Below are positions 40,902 through 50,886 of a stretch of 64,000 nt of DNA, piece by piece; position 1 is the stretch's first letter, and every line of letters begins with the position of its first letter. The position numbers and the translations under genes are program-made. This DNA comes from Lachnospiraceae bacterium (GTDB taxonomy: Bacteria > Bacillota > Clostridia > Lachnospirales > Lachnospiraceae): the NCBI GenBank assembly GCA_025758065.1, contig CP107199.1, forward strand, positions 2,825,501-2,889,500. Direction: 5' to 3'. Below the pieces are notes generated by a model. The model was not told the DNA's origin and did not search any database. It saw only the letters and a program-made list of their open reading frames with translations.

Positions 40902-43900
40902 ATGAAAATCGTCAAAATGGATGCAAACAGTTTCTGGAAAGGCGAAGCTGGCGTAGTGGGTCTGGTGGAAGATCAGGCCCACACCTTTAAAACAAAGTTA
41001 TATCTGAAAAACGGACAGGTAAAGGACTATTCCTGTACCTGTGAAAAAGGGAATTCTTACAGGGGCATCTGCGCCCATGGGGAGGCCCTTTTTGCGTATT
41101 ATAAAGAATATCAGGCAGAAATGTCCAAGCCTCTGGTACATAGTTCTTCCCAGGTCCATACTATGATCCGCGAGTACACCAATCAGGAGGTAGCCCGTAT
41201 TTTAGAGGAAGAAGAGGGAAGCCAGGTAAAACTGGTGCCGACGGTGCTCTTAAATGGCAGGGATGTACATCTGGAATTTAAAGTAGGCCGTGAAAAAATG
41301 TATGCAGTGAGAGATCTGGGAGAATTTTCTGACGCAGTGACCATGGGTGCTTATGTGGAATATGGAAAAGAGCTGGCATTTCACCATCAGGGAAGTTCTT
41401 TTTGCCCGGAAAGCAGGGGATTATTATCCCTGGTCATGAGCCTGACGGAAGGACAGAAGTCACAAAGGGAGATCACCCTTAGCCGTATGAACAGAGACCG
41501 CTTTTTTGAGGTTTTAGAACAGGAAGAACTGGAGGTGCAGCTTCCGGGAGGTATCCGGTCATCTCTTAAAGTGCAGAAAAAAGACCCTAAGCTGGTGATC
41601 TGCATCAGTAAATATGGAAGAGATGGTGTGGAAGCTGTATTAAAGGGGGTATGTACAGAAGAAGGAAGTGTTACAGAACCGGTCCTTGCCTTTTTCAGGG
41701 GTGAGCGCCGCATTTATATTGTAACGGAAAAGACTGTCTGTTGCTGTTCCCATCATTTCAGTCAGGCGGCAGGAACCTTCTTAGAGCAGATCACCAGAGA
41801 CCGGGAATACAAGATACAGGCGGGGGCCAAGGATATTCCTCTTTTATATGAACGTGTGCTTAAAACTTTAAAACCATACAGCCTTATGCAGCAGGAAAAC
41901 GTGGATCTGGAAGAATATAAAATGGAGCCTTTAAAGGCGGTGTTTCGTTTTGATGCTGACGAAAAGGGCATTTTATACATGGAACCGCTTTTGTCCTATG
42001 GTGAGTATACATTCCATCCTGTAGAAGATGAAAATCTTCCTTCAGCTATCTGCCGTGATGTGCCGGGAGAGTTTAAGATCAGCCAGGTGATACGGAAATA
42101 TTTTAAATACAGGGACCCAAAAGATGGGCGCCTTGTATTAAAAGAAGATGAAAAAGCTTTGTATCACCTTCTTGATAAGGGAATGGAAGAGTTTCGCAGC
42201 ATGGGAGATGTATACCTGTCAGAGTCCATGAAAAACTGGAAAATTATGGAAACACCTACTGTATCCGCCGGTGTCAGCGCTTATACAGGCTGGCTGGAGC
42301 TGACTGTAGATATGGGAGAGTTTCCAAAGGAGGAACTGGGCCGTATCCTGGCTGCCTACAGCCAGAAAAAGAAGTATTACCGCTTAAAGAGCGGACAATT
42401 TTTAATGCTGGATAAAGGGGGAATGTTTACCCTTACAAAGCTGGCAGGAGAGCTTGGAATCAGCAAAAAAGATCTGCAAAGCGGTACGATCCGTCTGCCT
42501 GCGTACAGAGCCTTGTATCTGGACCATATTTTAAAAGAAGGTCCGGGCATTACCTATTACAGAGACCAGCTGTTTAAGGCAATGGTCCGTGCAGTAAAGG
42601 CAGTAGAAGACAGTGATGAGCCGGTTCCGGCCCGTTTTGAAAACGTTTTAAGAGAATACCAGAAAATGGGATTCCGATGGATGAAAACATTGGATAAATG
42701 TGGTTTTGGCGGTATTTTAGCTGATGATATGGGTCTTGGAAAGACCATTCAGGTGATCGCCCTGTTTGAAGATGCCTACATCAGTGGGGAAAAGGCACCA
42801 AGTCTTGTAGTCTGTCCGGCTTCCTTGGTCTTTAACTGGGAACAGGAGATACAGAAATTTGCTCCGGATCTGAAGGTACAGTCAGTGGTGGGAACTGGCC
42901 CGCAGAGAATGGAACTGCTGCAAAGCATCAAAGAAGGTGGTCTGGGCTGTCAGGTCCTGATCACCTCCTATGACCTGTTAAAAAGAGATATTGCAAATTA
43001 TGAAGGAATTGATTTCCGATTCCAGATCATTGATGAAGCCCAGTATATAAAAAATGCTGCCACCCAGAGCGCCCGTTCTGTAAAGGCAGTTAATGTACGC
43101 TCACGTTTTGCACTGACAGGTACGCCAATTGAAAACCGTCTGGGAGAGCTTTGGAGTATTTTTGATTTTCTGATGCCTGGATTTTTGTTTGGAAACCAGT
43201 ATTTTCGCAGGGAATATGAGATTCCTATCACAAAAGAAAGGAATGAGCAGGCTTTAGAGCGGTTAAAGGGGCTGATCGGACCTTTTATCCTGCGAAGGGT
43301 AAAGAAGGATGTATTAAAAGAGCTTCCGGATAAGCTGGAAAAAGTGGTGTATTCTACCTTGGAGGAAGAGCAGAAAAAACTGTATACAGCCAATGCCATT
43401 TTATTAAAGGAAAAACTGGAATCCGATGACTTTAAAGGAGCAGAAAAGCTGCAGATCTTATCGGATCTGATGCGTCTGCGCCAGATCTGCTGTGATCCCA
43501 GGCTTTGTTATGGAAATTATAAAGCTGGTTCTGCCAAGCTTAAGACCTGTATGGATCTGATCCGCACCGGTGTGGAAGGGGAGCATAAAATCTTATTGTT
43601 CTCCCAGTTTACATCTATGCTGGATCTGATCGAAGAGCAGCTAAAAAAGGATGGCATTGAATGTTATAAGCTGACGGGAGCAACGCCGAAAGAAGAACGT
43701 ATTCAGATGGTATCCCGTTTCCACCAGAATGAGGTGCCTGTATTTCTTATCAGCCTGAAAGCAGGAGGAACGGGATTAAACCTGACAGCAGCAGATATTG
43801 TGATCCATTATGATCCATGGTGGAATGTGGCAGCCCAGAACCAGGCAACAGACCGTACCCACAGGATCGGCCAGGAAAAGCAGGTAATGGTATACAAGCT

Positions 43901-44051
43901 GATCACCAGTGATACCATTGAGGAAAATATCTTAAAGCTTCAGGAAGCAAAAAAGGATCTGGCAGACCAGATCGTGTCAAAGGGTGGTATTTCCTTTGGA
44001 GAACTTACAAAAGATGATATTTTAAAGATGATAGAGGAGAGCAGGCCATGA
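40902..44051 (+). CDS. SNF2-family helicase with SWIM zinc finger
   Basis: Predicted DNA-dependent ATPase/translocase. The N-terminus has a SWIM motif, CTCEKGNSYRGICAHGEAL (CxC...CxH, about residues 45-65). A long middle region (about 150-580) matches the bacterial SNF2-associated domain. The motor has Walker A DDMGLGKTIQ, Walker B IIDEAQYIKN, ALTGTPIENRLGELWSIFDF, and the second lobe LKAGGTGLNLTAADIVIHYD, ending in the QATDRTHRIGQ arginine-finger motif. 1049 residues. Role in bacteria is not settled; chromatin-like or DNA repair roles are guesses. It overlaps the next gene by four bases (ATGA). Confidence 0.93.
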   Translation: MKIVKMDANSFWKGEAGVVGLVEDQAHTFKTKLYLKNGQVKDYSCTCEKGNSYRGICAHGEALFAYYKEYQAEMSKPLVHSSSQVHTMIREYTNQEVARILEEEEGSQVKLVPTVLLNGRDVHLEFKVGREKMYAVRDLGEFSDAVTMGAYVEYGKELAFHHQGSSFCPESRGLLSLVMSLTEGQKSQREITLSRMNRDRFFEVLEQEELEVQLPGGIRSSLKVQKKDPKLVICISKYGRDGVEAVLKGVCTEEGSVTEPVLAFFRGERRIYIVTEKTVCCCSHHFSQAAGTFLEQITRDREYKIQAGAKDIPLLYERVLKTLKPYSLMQQENVDLEEYKMEPLKAVFRFDADEKGILYMEPLLSYGEYTFHPVEDENLPSAICRDVPGEFKISQVIRKYFKYRDPKDGRLVLKEDEKALYHLLDKGMEEFRSMGDVYLSESMKNWKIMETPTVSAGVSAYTGWLELTVDMGEFPKEELGRILAAYSQKKKYYRLKSGQFLMLDKGGMFTLTKLAGELGISKKDLQSGTIRLPAYRALYLDHILKEGPGITYYRDQLFKAMVRAVKAVEDSDEPVPARFENVLREYQKMGFRWMKTLDKCGFGGILADDMGLGKTIQVIALFEDAYISGEKAPSLVVCPASLVFNWEQEIQKFAPDLKVQSVVGTGPQRMELLQSIKEGGLGCQVLITSYDLLKRDIANYEGIDFRFQIIDEAQYIKNAATQSARSVKAVNVRSRFALTGTPIENRLGELWSIFDFLMPGFLFGNQYFRREYEIPITKERNEQALERLKGLIGPFILRRVKKDVLKELPDKLEKVVYSTLEEEQKKLYTANAILLKEKLESDDFKGAEKLQILSDLMRLRQICCDPRLCYGNYKAGSAKLKTCMDLIRTGVEGEHKILLFSQFTSMLDLIEEQLKKDGIECYKLTGATPKEERIQMVSRFHQNEVPVFLISLKAGGTGLNLTAADIVIHYDPWWNVAAQNQATDRTHRIGQEKQVMVYKLITSDTIEENILKLQEAKKDLADQIVSKGGISFGELTKDDILKMIEESRP

Positions 44052-45070
44052 AAAAAACAGTAACATTTGGTGAGATCATGCTCCGTTTAAAAACACCGGA
44101 ACATCTGAGGATCGTGCAGACAGATGGGTTTGAGGCAAGCTACGGAGGCGCAGAGGCCAATGTGGCGGTTTCTCTGGCAGTGCTTAAGGATCCGGTATCC
44201 TTTGTGACTAAGCTGCCGGATAATTCTGTTGGCACAGCTGCTTTAAATGAAATGCGCAGGTACGGTGTGGACACCTCCAAAGTGGTGGTTGGAGGTTCCA
44301 GGCTGGGGATCTATTTCTTTGAAAAAGGAACGGATATCCGGCCGACCAATGTAGTTTATGACAGAGAAGGAAGTGCTCTTGCCTTATCAAAGGCGGAAGA
44401 GTTTCACTGGGATGAGATATTAAAGGATACAGATATTTTTTATTTCTCCGGTGTAACACCTGCAGTCAGTGAATCTGTGGCAGAAACAGTTTTAGAAGCC
44501 TTAAAATACTGTAAAACTCATGGTATCGAAACAGTCTGCGACCTAAATTACCGTTCAAAAATGTGGGGGATTAAGAAAGCACAGTCTGTTATGGGTGAGC
44601 TGATGAACTATGTAACATTATGCATTGCCAATGACGAGGATTTTGAGTCATCTCTGGGTATCCACGCATATGACGGGGATATTTCCAAAGGAATTGACCA
44701 GATTGACAGCTACAAAGCAGGCATGAAAGAGATCCAGAGCCGTTATCCGGGCTGTAAGGCAGTTGCCAGTGTTCTTCGCAATATGTATACAGCAGAAGAC
44801 GGTGACTGGTTGGGGATTTATTTAAAGGACGGTGTATTTTACGAAAGTCCGGTACACAAAGTACACAGCTTTGAGGCAGTAGGAGCAGGTGATGCTTTTG
44901 CGGGTGCATTGCTGCATAGTCTTGTAAGAGAGTTTGAACCTCAGGAATTGATCGATTTTTCTATTTCAGCCAGTGTATTAAAGCTGATGATCCAGAGAGA
45001 TTTTAATCTGGTAACAGAAAATGAGATCCAAAGAGTTATGGAGTCTAAAGCGGCAAATCTGCAGAGATGA
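44048..45070 (+). CDS. PfkB-family sugar kinase, 2-keto-3-deoxygluconate kinase-like
   Basis: Ribokinase-fold carbohydrate kinase. The start TFGEIMLRLKTPEHLRIVQ, GGAEANVAVSLA (sugar site), DLNYRSKMW and AVGAGDAFAGALL (anion hole and catalytic Asp) are clear. The pattern is closest to KDG kinases. 340 residues. No uronate genes are near it, so the substrate is uncertain. It starts inside the last codons of the SNF2 gene and is probably translated from that message. Confidence 0.88.
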   Translation: MKKTVTFGEIMLRLKTPEHLRIVQTDGFEASYGGAEANVAVSLAVLKDPVSFVTKLPDNSVGTAALNEMRRYGVDTSKVVVGGSRLGIYFFEKGTDIRPTNVVYDREGSALALSKAEEFHWDEILKDTDIFYFSGVTPAVSESVAETVLEALKYCKTHGIETVCDLNYRSKMWGIKKAQSVMGELMNYVTLCIANDEDFESSLGIHAYDGDISKGIDQIDSYKAGMKEIQSRYPGCKAVASVLRNMYTAEDGDWLGIYLKDGVFYESPVHKVHSFEAVGAGDAFAGALLHSLVREFEPQELIDFSISASVLKLMIQRDFNLVTENEIQRVMESKAANLQR

Positions 45071-45133
45071 TTTTTCTCTCAGCAGAGAATAGTACTGCCG
45101 GATGGGCAGTGTGATAAAAAGAGGGTGGTTTCT

Positions 45134-46906
45134 GTGAACAGACAGACAAAGATACGACTTGAAAATGGAACCATATTATTATTAGGAGCAGCGGCTTTTG
45201 TCTTACTTGCAGCCAGTCTGTTGCCTTCTTATGCCATGTCAGAAAAGGTACGCTCCTATCTGGAAATGAACCGTATGGTGGAGAGAGCCTTTGCAGCAAT
45301 GCTGCTGGTGCTTTCTTTGCAGCTGATGAAACGAAAGAAAGCAGCCTGGGAAATGACCATGGCTGTATTAACACTAAGCCTTTTGAGGGGACTGGGAGAG
45401 ATAGTGCATACAGGCCCTGGGAAGGGAAACATATTTATACTTGTTCAGGCATGCATTTTTCTGATCCTTTTATGGTGCAGGAAGGATTTTTGCAGCCCGG
45501 CTTCTAAAAGGTCCCTGAAACAGGCCTTTGGCTTTGCGCTTTTATCTTTGATGGGTGTGTCAGTGAATGCGGTCATCACCCGCCATTATATGAATCTGGC
45601 TATGGGAAAGGGAACTGTATCTTTTTCGGAGAGTCTTATAGCCGGGCTGGGAATGCTTTTTGGCATGGGAGATGGATTTTACCCAGGAGAGTTTGCAGGG
45701 CATTTTGAGCAGCTGGTATTTTTCTTCAGCTGGATCTGTATTCTGGCAGCGGTGATCCATGTATTCCGTCCATGGATGGAAAATCCCGGAAAAACAGCAT
45801 CGGATCTGCAGCATGCCAGAACCTTATTAAATCTTTACAGCCAGAATCCCTGCTCCTATCTGACTCTGGAAGATGACAAGATCCTCTATTTTGGAAAACA
45901 GGTGGATGGGGTCATTCCCTATGGGATCGTTGGCGATACAGTGGTGGTCAATGGTGACCCGGTTTGTAAAGATGAGGATTTTCCAAAGCTTCTGGATGAA
46001 TTTAAGGAATTCTGCCTAAAAAGTGCCCATAAGCTGTTTATTATAAGCATTACAGATCATTTTCTGGGAGAATATAAGAGACAGGGCTTTGGGACTGTAA
46101 AATGCGGGGAAGAGGCGAGGTTTAAGCTGTCTGACTATGAGATCAGCGGCAAGAAGGGCGCTAAGATGCGCATGAACATCAACCATGCGAAAAAAGCGGG
46201 TATTATTGTCAGGGAGTATAAAATACTGGAAAAGAAAGATAGGGCGTTAGAGGCAGAATTTAACCGTATTACAGATGAATGGCTGCAGGGCAAAAAAAGC
46301 TCCATGCTGAAATTTACCATGGGTACTTTAGGACTGGATAATCCCATGGACCGGCGGTATTTTTATGCAGTGGATGAAAGCGGCAGAATGGCAGCCTATA
46401 TTGTTTTTGTGCCGTTTCTTGGAAAGAACGGATATATGGCAGATATGACACGCCATGGAAATAAAGCACCGGGCGGCGTAATGGAGCTGATCATGTATGA
46501 GGCTTTTCAGGTATTTAAAGAAGAAGGTGTGGAGTATGCAAGTCTGGGTGTAGCGCCTCTTGCAGGCTTAAAAGAAGAAAATGCCGGTTTTATGGAAAAG
46601 CTTTTGGAATTTGTCTATGAACATTTAAACCAATGTTACGGTTTTAAAGATCTTTACCGGGCGAAAGAAAAGTACAGTCCAACGGTGTGGGAACCATCCT
46701 ATTATGCTTACCTGCCAAAGATCCCTTCTCCTGATATGTTTTATGCAGTGGTAAAGATTCAGAATCCCCATGGAATCCTGGATTTCTTTCAGTGGGTAAA
46801 GCTGCCGGTACATAAAAAAATGCCTGAGAAGCAGAAAATAGCAGAACTTCAAAAAGGTTACAGAGCCGGGGAAAAGGAAACAGAGGCGAAAAAAGACCAT
46901 GAGTGA
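45134..46906 (+). CDS. MprF-like membrane protein with phosphatidylglycerol lysyltransferase-type domain
   Basis: The N-terminal part (residues 1 to about 225) has around six membrane spans; the C-terminal part (about 240-560) is a DUF2156/LPG-synthase-type GNAT fold, with PYGIVGDTVVVNGDPV, MRMNINHAKKAG, YADMTRH-like GYMADMTRHGNKAPGGVME and YASLGVAPLAGL. MprF proteins add an amino acid to phosphatidylglycerol; this one has fewer spans than full MprF (14), so the flippase part is short. Aminoacylation and the target lipid are inferred. I start at the GTG after AAGAGGGTGG, giving 590 residues. The hydrolase gene that follows overlaps by eight bases. Confidence 0.82.
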   Translation: MNRQTKIRLENGTILLLGAAAFVLLAASLLPSYAMSEKVRSYLEMNRMVERAFAAMLLVLSLQLMKRKKAAWEMTMAVLTLSLLRGLGEIVHTGPGKGNIFILVQACIFLILLWCRKDFCSPASKRSLKQAFGFALLSLMGVSVNAVITRHYMNLAMGKGTVSFSESLIAGLGMLFGMGDGFYPGEFAGHFEQLVFFFSWICILAAVIHVFRPWMENPGKTASDLQHARTLLNLYSQNPCSYLTLEDDKILYFGKQVDGVIPYGIVGDTVVVNGDPVCKDEDFPKLLDEFKEFCLKSAHKLFIISITDHFLGEYKRQGFGTVKCGEEARFKLSDYEISGKKGAKMRMNINHAKKAGIIVREYKILEKKDRALEAEFNRITDEWLQGKKSSMLKFTMGTLGLDNPMDRRYFYAVDESGRMAAYIVFVPFLGKNGYMADMTRHGNKAPGGVMELIMYEAFQVFKEEGVEYASLGVAPLAGLKEENAGFMEKLLEFVYEHLNQCYGFKDLYRAKEKYSPTVWEPSYYAYLPKIPSPDMFYAVVKIQNPHGILDFFQWVKLPVHKKMPEKQKIAELQKGYRAGEKETEAKKDHE

Positions 46907-47822
46907 GATCCAAAAAGAAACAGATGAGATAAGGTCGACCGCAGGCTATATCAACATGCCTGCGGGAACATTATATTATAAAACATACGGGAAAAAATGT
47001 GATACACAGGGAAAAAACAGACTTCCGGTGGTACTCCTTCATGGGAACAGGGGCACTCACCGGGATTTTTTATACCGTGCATATGGAGGACGCGCCAGTG
47101 ACGCATGTGATGATTCTTATATAAAGATGCTGACAGGTGCGGGATGCCTGGTGATCGCCATGGACAGCAGAGGCCATGGAAGATCGGTACTGAAAGCTGC
47201 TGCTTTAAAGACCGCTGCTTTGAAAATTACTGTAGGAAAAAAAGGGAAACTGCAAAATAGCAGTGACAAAAGGCATACTGCAGCAGCAGATATGGCAGAA
47301 GATGTGGTCCGTCTGTTAGATCATTTAAAAATAGAAAAGGCAGTGATCCTGGGATTTTCTGACGGGGCAAATACAGCTTTGGAGTTTGCTGCAGATCATC
47401 CGGACCGGACGTTTAAGATCATAGCAGTCAGCGCCAACGCACTGCCTGATGGACTTATCGCTCCTATGCTTTTTATGGAAAGAATGCGCTTTTGGTGGGC
47501 GAAAGCTATGGAGAGCATAAAACCTGATGGGAGAATTGGAAAATGGTGTAAAAAAGAACAGTTTTTAAGCGGACTTATCCTTCATTCACCTTATCTTACA
47601 GAAGAACGGTTAAAAAGGATCACAGTACCGGTCCTTTTAATGGCTGGGACCCATGACCTGATCAAGGAGTCCCACACCCGGTTTATAGCAAAATGTATCC
47701 CGGACAGCCAGTTGGTTCTTATAAAGGGAGGTACTCATCAGGGCTTTTTTAAGAAAAAAGAACTTTATACAGGTGCAATATCAGAGTTTCTGTTTGACAA
47801 AAAAGAAGTTAGACAAGACTAA
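46899..47822 (+). CDS. Alpha/beta hydrolase
   Basis: Serine hydrolase fold. Oxyanion stretch VVLLHGNRGTHRDF, nucleophile elbow GFSDGANT, acid in MAGTHDLIKES and catalytic His in KGGTHQGFF. A charged insert of about 30 residues (repeated AAALKTAALKIT, then KKGKLQNSSDKR) lies between the MDSRGHGRS strand and the MAEDVVRLLDHL helix. 307 residues, no signal peptide. The eight-base overlap with the MprF-like gene suggests a joint role in lipid or envelope chemistry, but the substrate cannot be told. Confidence 0.85.
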   Translation: MSEIQKETDEIRSTAGYINMPAGTLYYKTYGKKCDTQGKNRLPVVLLHGNRGTHRDFLYRAYGGRASDACDDSYIKMLTGAGCLVIAMDSRGHGRSVLKAAALKTAALKITVGKKGKLQNSSDKRHTAAADMAEDVVRLLDHLKIEKAVILGFSDGANTALEFAADHPDRTFKIIAVSANALPDGLIAPMLFMERMRFWWAKAMESIKPDGRIGKWCKKEQFLSGLILHSPYLTEERLKRITVPVLLMAGTHDLIKESHTRFIAKCIPDSQLVLIKGGTHQGFFKKKELYTGAISEFLFDKKEVRQD

Positions 47823-47877
47823 CAACATTATTAAAAAATTAACATAATTATTAAAAAAATAACGATAACTTTTCATA

Positions 47878-47906
47878 TTGTATACAAAGTTAAAGTATGT
47901 TATACT
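47878..47906 (+). promoter_or_regulatory. Promoter of the rnf operon
   Basis: TTGTAT and TATACT are separated by 17 bases in an AT-rich region, 80 bases before rnfC. Confidence 0.7.
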
Positions 47907-47923
47907 CAAAAATGGCTGTTATG

Positions 47924-47941
47924 GTCCCACTAATTAGGGAC
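47924..47941 (+). promoter_or_regulatory. Hairpin in the rnf 5' leader
   Basis: GTCCC and GGGAC close a loop of ACTAATTA about 18 bases after the -10 element. It would sit at the 5' end of the transcript and may stabilise it or bind a regulator. Confidence 0.4.
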
Positions 47942-47986
47942 TATTGAACAAAAGAAATCAAAAAGAAAGAAAGAGGGGAAGAAACC

Positions 47987-49312
47987 ATGGGTTTGGCGAC
48001 TTTTAAAGGCGGCATTCATCCGTATGAAGGAAAAGAATTGTCAGAAAACAAACCGATCCAGGTCCTTCTGCCAAAGGGCGAACTGGTATTTCCTATGTCT
48101 CAACATATAGGAGCACCTGCAAAACCACTAGTGGCAAAGGGTGACAGGGTTCTTGCTGGACAGAAGATCGGGGAAGCCGGTGGATTCATTTCAGCAAATG
48201 TGATCTGTTCTGTATCCGGTACTGTTAAGGCAATCGAACCAAGACGTATGGTAAATGGCGCAATGGTACCTTCCATCATCGTAGAAAACGATGGTGAGTA
48301 CGAAACAGTAGAAGGGGTAGGAGAGGACAGGGATCCATCCACACTTTCAAAAGATGAGATCCGTTCTATCGTAAAAGAGGCAGGAATCGTAGGTTTAGGA
48401 GGCGCAGGCTTCCCAACTCACGTAAAGCTGACTCCAAAGGATGAGAACGCTATTGATTACGTTATTGTAAATGGTGCAGAGTGCGAGCCATATCTGACCA
48501 GCGATTATCGCATGCTGATCGAAGAGCCTGAAAAGATCGTAGGCGGTCTGAAAGTTATGTTACAGCTGTTTGATAACGCAAAGGGCGTGATCGCAATCGA
48601 AAACAACAAGCCGGAAGCTATTAAAAAACTGACTGAGATGGTAAAGGATGAACCAAAGATCACTGTCTGTCCGTTACTTACCAAGTATCCTCAGGGTGGT
48701 GAGCGTTCTATCATTTACGCTGTAACAGGACGCAAGGTAAATTCTTCCATGCTGCCGGCAGATGCAGGCTGTATCGTAGATAACGTAGATACAGTTGCAG
48801 CTATTTATATGGCTGTATGCAAGTCTACTCCATTAATGAGAAAGATCATTACTATTACAGGTGATGCTGTGGCGCAGCCCCAGAACTTTAGCGTAAAACT
48901 GGGAACCAACTATCAGGAACTGATCGAAGCAGCAGGCGGTTTCAAAACTGAGCCTGAGAAGATCATTTCCGGCGGTCCTATGATGGGACAGGCGCTGTTT
49001 ACTGTAGATGTGCCTGTATGCAAGACTTCTTCCGCCCTGACCTGCTTCACAAAAGACCAGGTAGCAGCTTTTGAACCAACTGCATGTATCCGCTGCGGAC
49101 GCTGCGTAAGTGTCTGCCCAAGCCATATCGTACCGGTTATGATGATGAAGGCAGCTATGAACCATGACTGTGAGACCTTTGAAAAGATCAATGGTATGGA
49201 ATGTATGGAATGCGGAAGCTGTACATATATCTGTCCTGCAAGACGTCCTCTGACCCAGGCGTTTAAGGAAATGCGTAAAACGGTTGCGGCTAACCGCAGG
49301 AAGAAAGGCTAG
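47987..49312 (+). CDS. rnfC: Rnf complex subunit RnfC
   Basis: NADH-docking subunit of the ferredoxin:NAD+ oxidoreductase. GGAGFPTHVKL and the NADH/FMN fold resemble NuoF. Two [4Fe-4S] motifs are near the C-terminus: CIRCGRCVSVCP and CMECGSCTYICP. 441 residues. AGAGGGGAAG precedes the ATG. First of six rnf genes in the order C-D-G-E-A-B, as in Acetobacterium-type operons. The complex couples electron flow from reduced ferredoxin to NAD+ with Na+ or H+ export. Confidence 0.97.
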   Translation: MGLATFKGGIHPYEGKELSENKPIQVLLPKGELVFPMSQHIGAPAKPLVAKGDRVLAGQKIGEAGGFISANVICSVSGTVKAIEPRRMVNGAMVPSIIVENDGEYETVEGVGEDRDPSTLSKDEIRSIVKEAGIVGLGGAGFPTHVKLTPKDENAIDYVIVNGAECEPYLTSDYRMLIEEPEKIVGGLKVMLQLFDNAKGVIAIENNKPEAIKKLTEMVKDEPKITVCPLLTKYPQGGERSIIYAVTGRKVNSSMLPADAGCIVDNVDTVAAIYMAVCKSTPLMRKIITITGDAVAQPQNFSVKLGTNYQELIEAAGGFKTEPEKIISGGPMMGQALFTVDVPVCKTSSALTCFTKDQVAAFEPTACIRCGRCVSVCPSHIVPVMMMKAAMNHDCETFEKINGMECMECGSCTYICPARRPLTQAFKEMRKTVAANRRKKG

Positions 49313-49327
49313 GAGGGGACAAAAGCT

Positions 49328-50269
49328 ATGAATAAATTATTAAACGTATCTTCATCTCCTCATGTGAGATGCAGTGTGAATACACAGAACCTGATGCTTG
49401 ACGTGGTGATCGCCATGATCCCGGCAGCAGCTTTCGGTGTATATAACTTTGGCTTCCACGCACTGCTTGTACTTCTGATCACATCAGCAGTTTGTGTGGC
49501 AAGTGAATATGTTTACGAAAAACTGATGCATAAGCCTATCACCATTGCAGACGGAAGTGCTCTTGTTACAGGTATGATCCTGGCACTGAACATGCCTCCT
49601 CAGATCCCTGTATGGGTACCTGCACTGGGCGGTATCTTTGCGATCATTGTTGTAAAGCAGCTTTACGGCGGACTGGGACAGAACTTTATGAACCCGGCTC
49701 TGGCTGCAAGATGCTTCCTGCTGATCTCCTTTGCAGGCATGATGAATAACTTTTCATCTGCAAGACTGGGATTTGACAGTGTTTCTGGAGCAACTCCTCT
49801 GGCAGCTATGCGTGCCGGACAGAGTGTAGATCTGGCTTCTATGTTTATCGGACGTATCCCGGGTACTATTGGTGAGGTTTCCACCATCGCTCTTCTGGTC
49901 GGCGGTATTTACCTGTTAGTACGCAAGGTTATTTCCTGGAGGATCCCGGTGATCTATATTGGAACAGTTGCAGTATTTGTATTCATTTTTGGTGGTTTTG
50001 ATGTAAATTATGTACTCTGCCAGGTATGCGGCGGTGGTCTTATCTTTGGTGCTTTCTTTATGGCAACTGATTATGTGACCAGCCCGATCACTCCAATGGG
50101 ACAGGTCGTATTCGGTGTTGTTTTAGGACTTTTAACCGGTATCTTCCGTCTGTGGGGTGCTTCTCCTGAAGGTGTTTCCTATGCGATCATTTTAAGCAAC
50201 CTGTTTGTACCGATGATCGAACGTGTGACCCTTCCAAAAGCATTTGGAAAGGAGGCAAAGAAGGCATGA
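49328..50269 (+). CDS. rnfD: Rnf complex subunit RnfD
   Basis: Membrane subunit carrying covalent FMN. About nine to ten spans. The flavin attachment motif is VSGATPLAAMR (Thr of SGAT, about residue 157). 313 residues. Its stop overlaps rnfG by four bases (ATGA). Confidence 0.96.
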   Translation: MNKLLNVSSSPHVRCSVNTQNLMLDVVIAMIPAAAFGVYNFGFHALLVLLITSAVCVASEYVYEKLMHKPITIADGSALVTGMILALNMPPQIPVWVPALGGIFAIIVVKQLYGGLGQNFMNPALAARCFLLISFAGMMNNFSSARLGFDSVSGATPLAAMRAGQSVDLASMFIGRIPGTIGEVSTIALLVGGIYLLVRKVISWRIPVIYIGTVAVFVFIFGGFDVNYVLCQVCGGGLIFGAFFMATDYVTSPITPMGQVVFGVVLGLLTGIFRLWGASPEGVSYAIILSNLFVPMIERVTLPKAFGKEAKKA

Positions 50270-50874
50270 AAGGAATTTTAAAAGATGCTGCAATCCTGTT
50301 TGTGATCACTCTGATCGCAGGACTTTGCCTGGGGGCAGTTCACGAAGTAACATTAGATCCGATTGCAAAGGCTCAGCTGGCAGCAGCTACCAAAACTTAT
50401 AAAGAAGTATTCCCGGAAGCAGCAAAATTTGAACAGACCGATGAACTGACAGCAGCAGTAGCCGCATCTGCAGATGAGATCCTGGCTCAGGGCTTTGGAA
50501 ATGTATCTGTTGATGATGCACAGGTTGCAGAAGCAGAAGATGGTTCTGTTCTTGGATATCTGATCACTGCAAGTTCTACAGAAGGCTACAATGGCCTGGT
50601 ACAGATCTCTGTAGGTATCACTTCTGAAGGAAATCTGACTGGTCTTGGCTTCTTAAGCATCAGCGAGACTCCTGGTCTTGGTATGAAAGCAAAAGAACCG
50701 GCCTTCAAGGATCAGTTTAACGGAATGAAAGCACAGAAACTGGAAGTAACAAAGACAGACGCAACAGCTGATAACCAGATTCAGGCCATCAGCGGCGCTA
50801 CCTATACTTCCAAGGCAGTAACCGGTGCCACAAATGCAGCTATTTACTTTGTGGAAAACTGCGTTGGAAAGTAG
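50266..50874 (+). CDS. rnfG: Rnf complex subunit RnfG
   Basis: Periplasm-side flavoprotein subunit anchored by one N-terminal span (AAILFVITLIAGLCLGAV). The covalent FMN motif is AISGATYTSKAV near the C-terminus, with the FMN-bind domain SVGITSEGNLTGLGFL before it. 202 residues. Sits between rnfD and rnfE with overlap or 12 bases spacing. Confidence 0.96.
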   Translation: MKGILKDAAILFVITLIAGLCLGAVHEVTLDPIAKAQLAAATKTYKEVFPEAAKFEQTDELTAAVAASADEILAQGFGNVSVDDAQVAEAEDGSVLGYLITASSTEGYNGLVQISVGITSEGNLTGLGFLSISETPGLGMKAKEPAFKDQFNGMKAQKLEVTKTDATADNQIQAISGATYTSKAVTGATNAAIYFVENCVGK

Positions 50875-50886
50875 GAGGTGTAAGAA

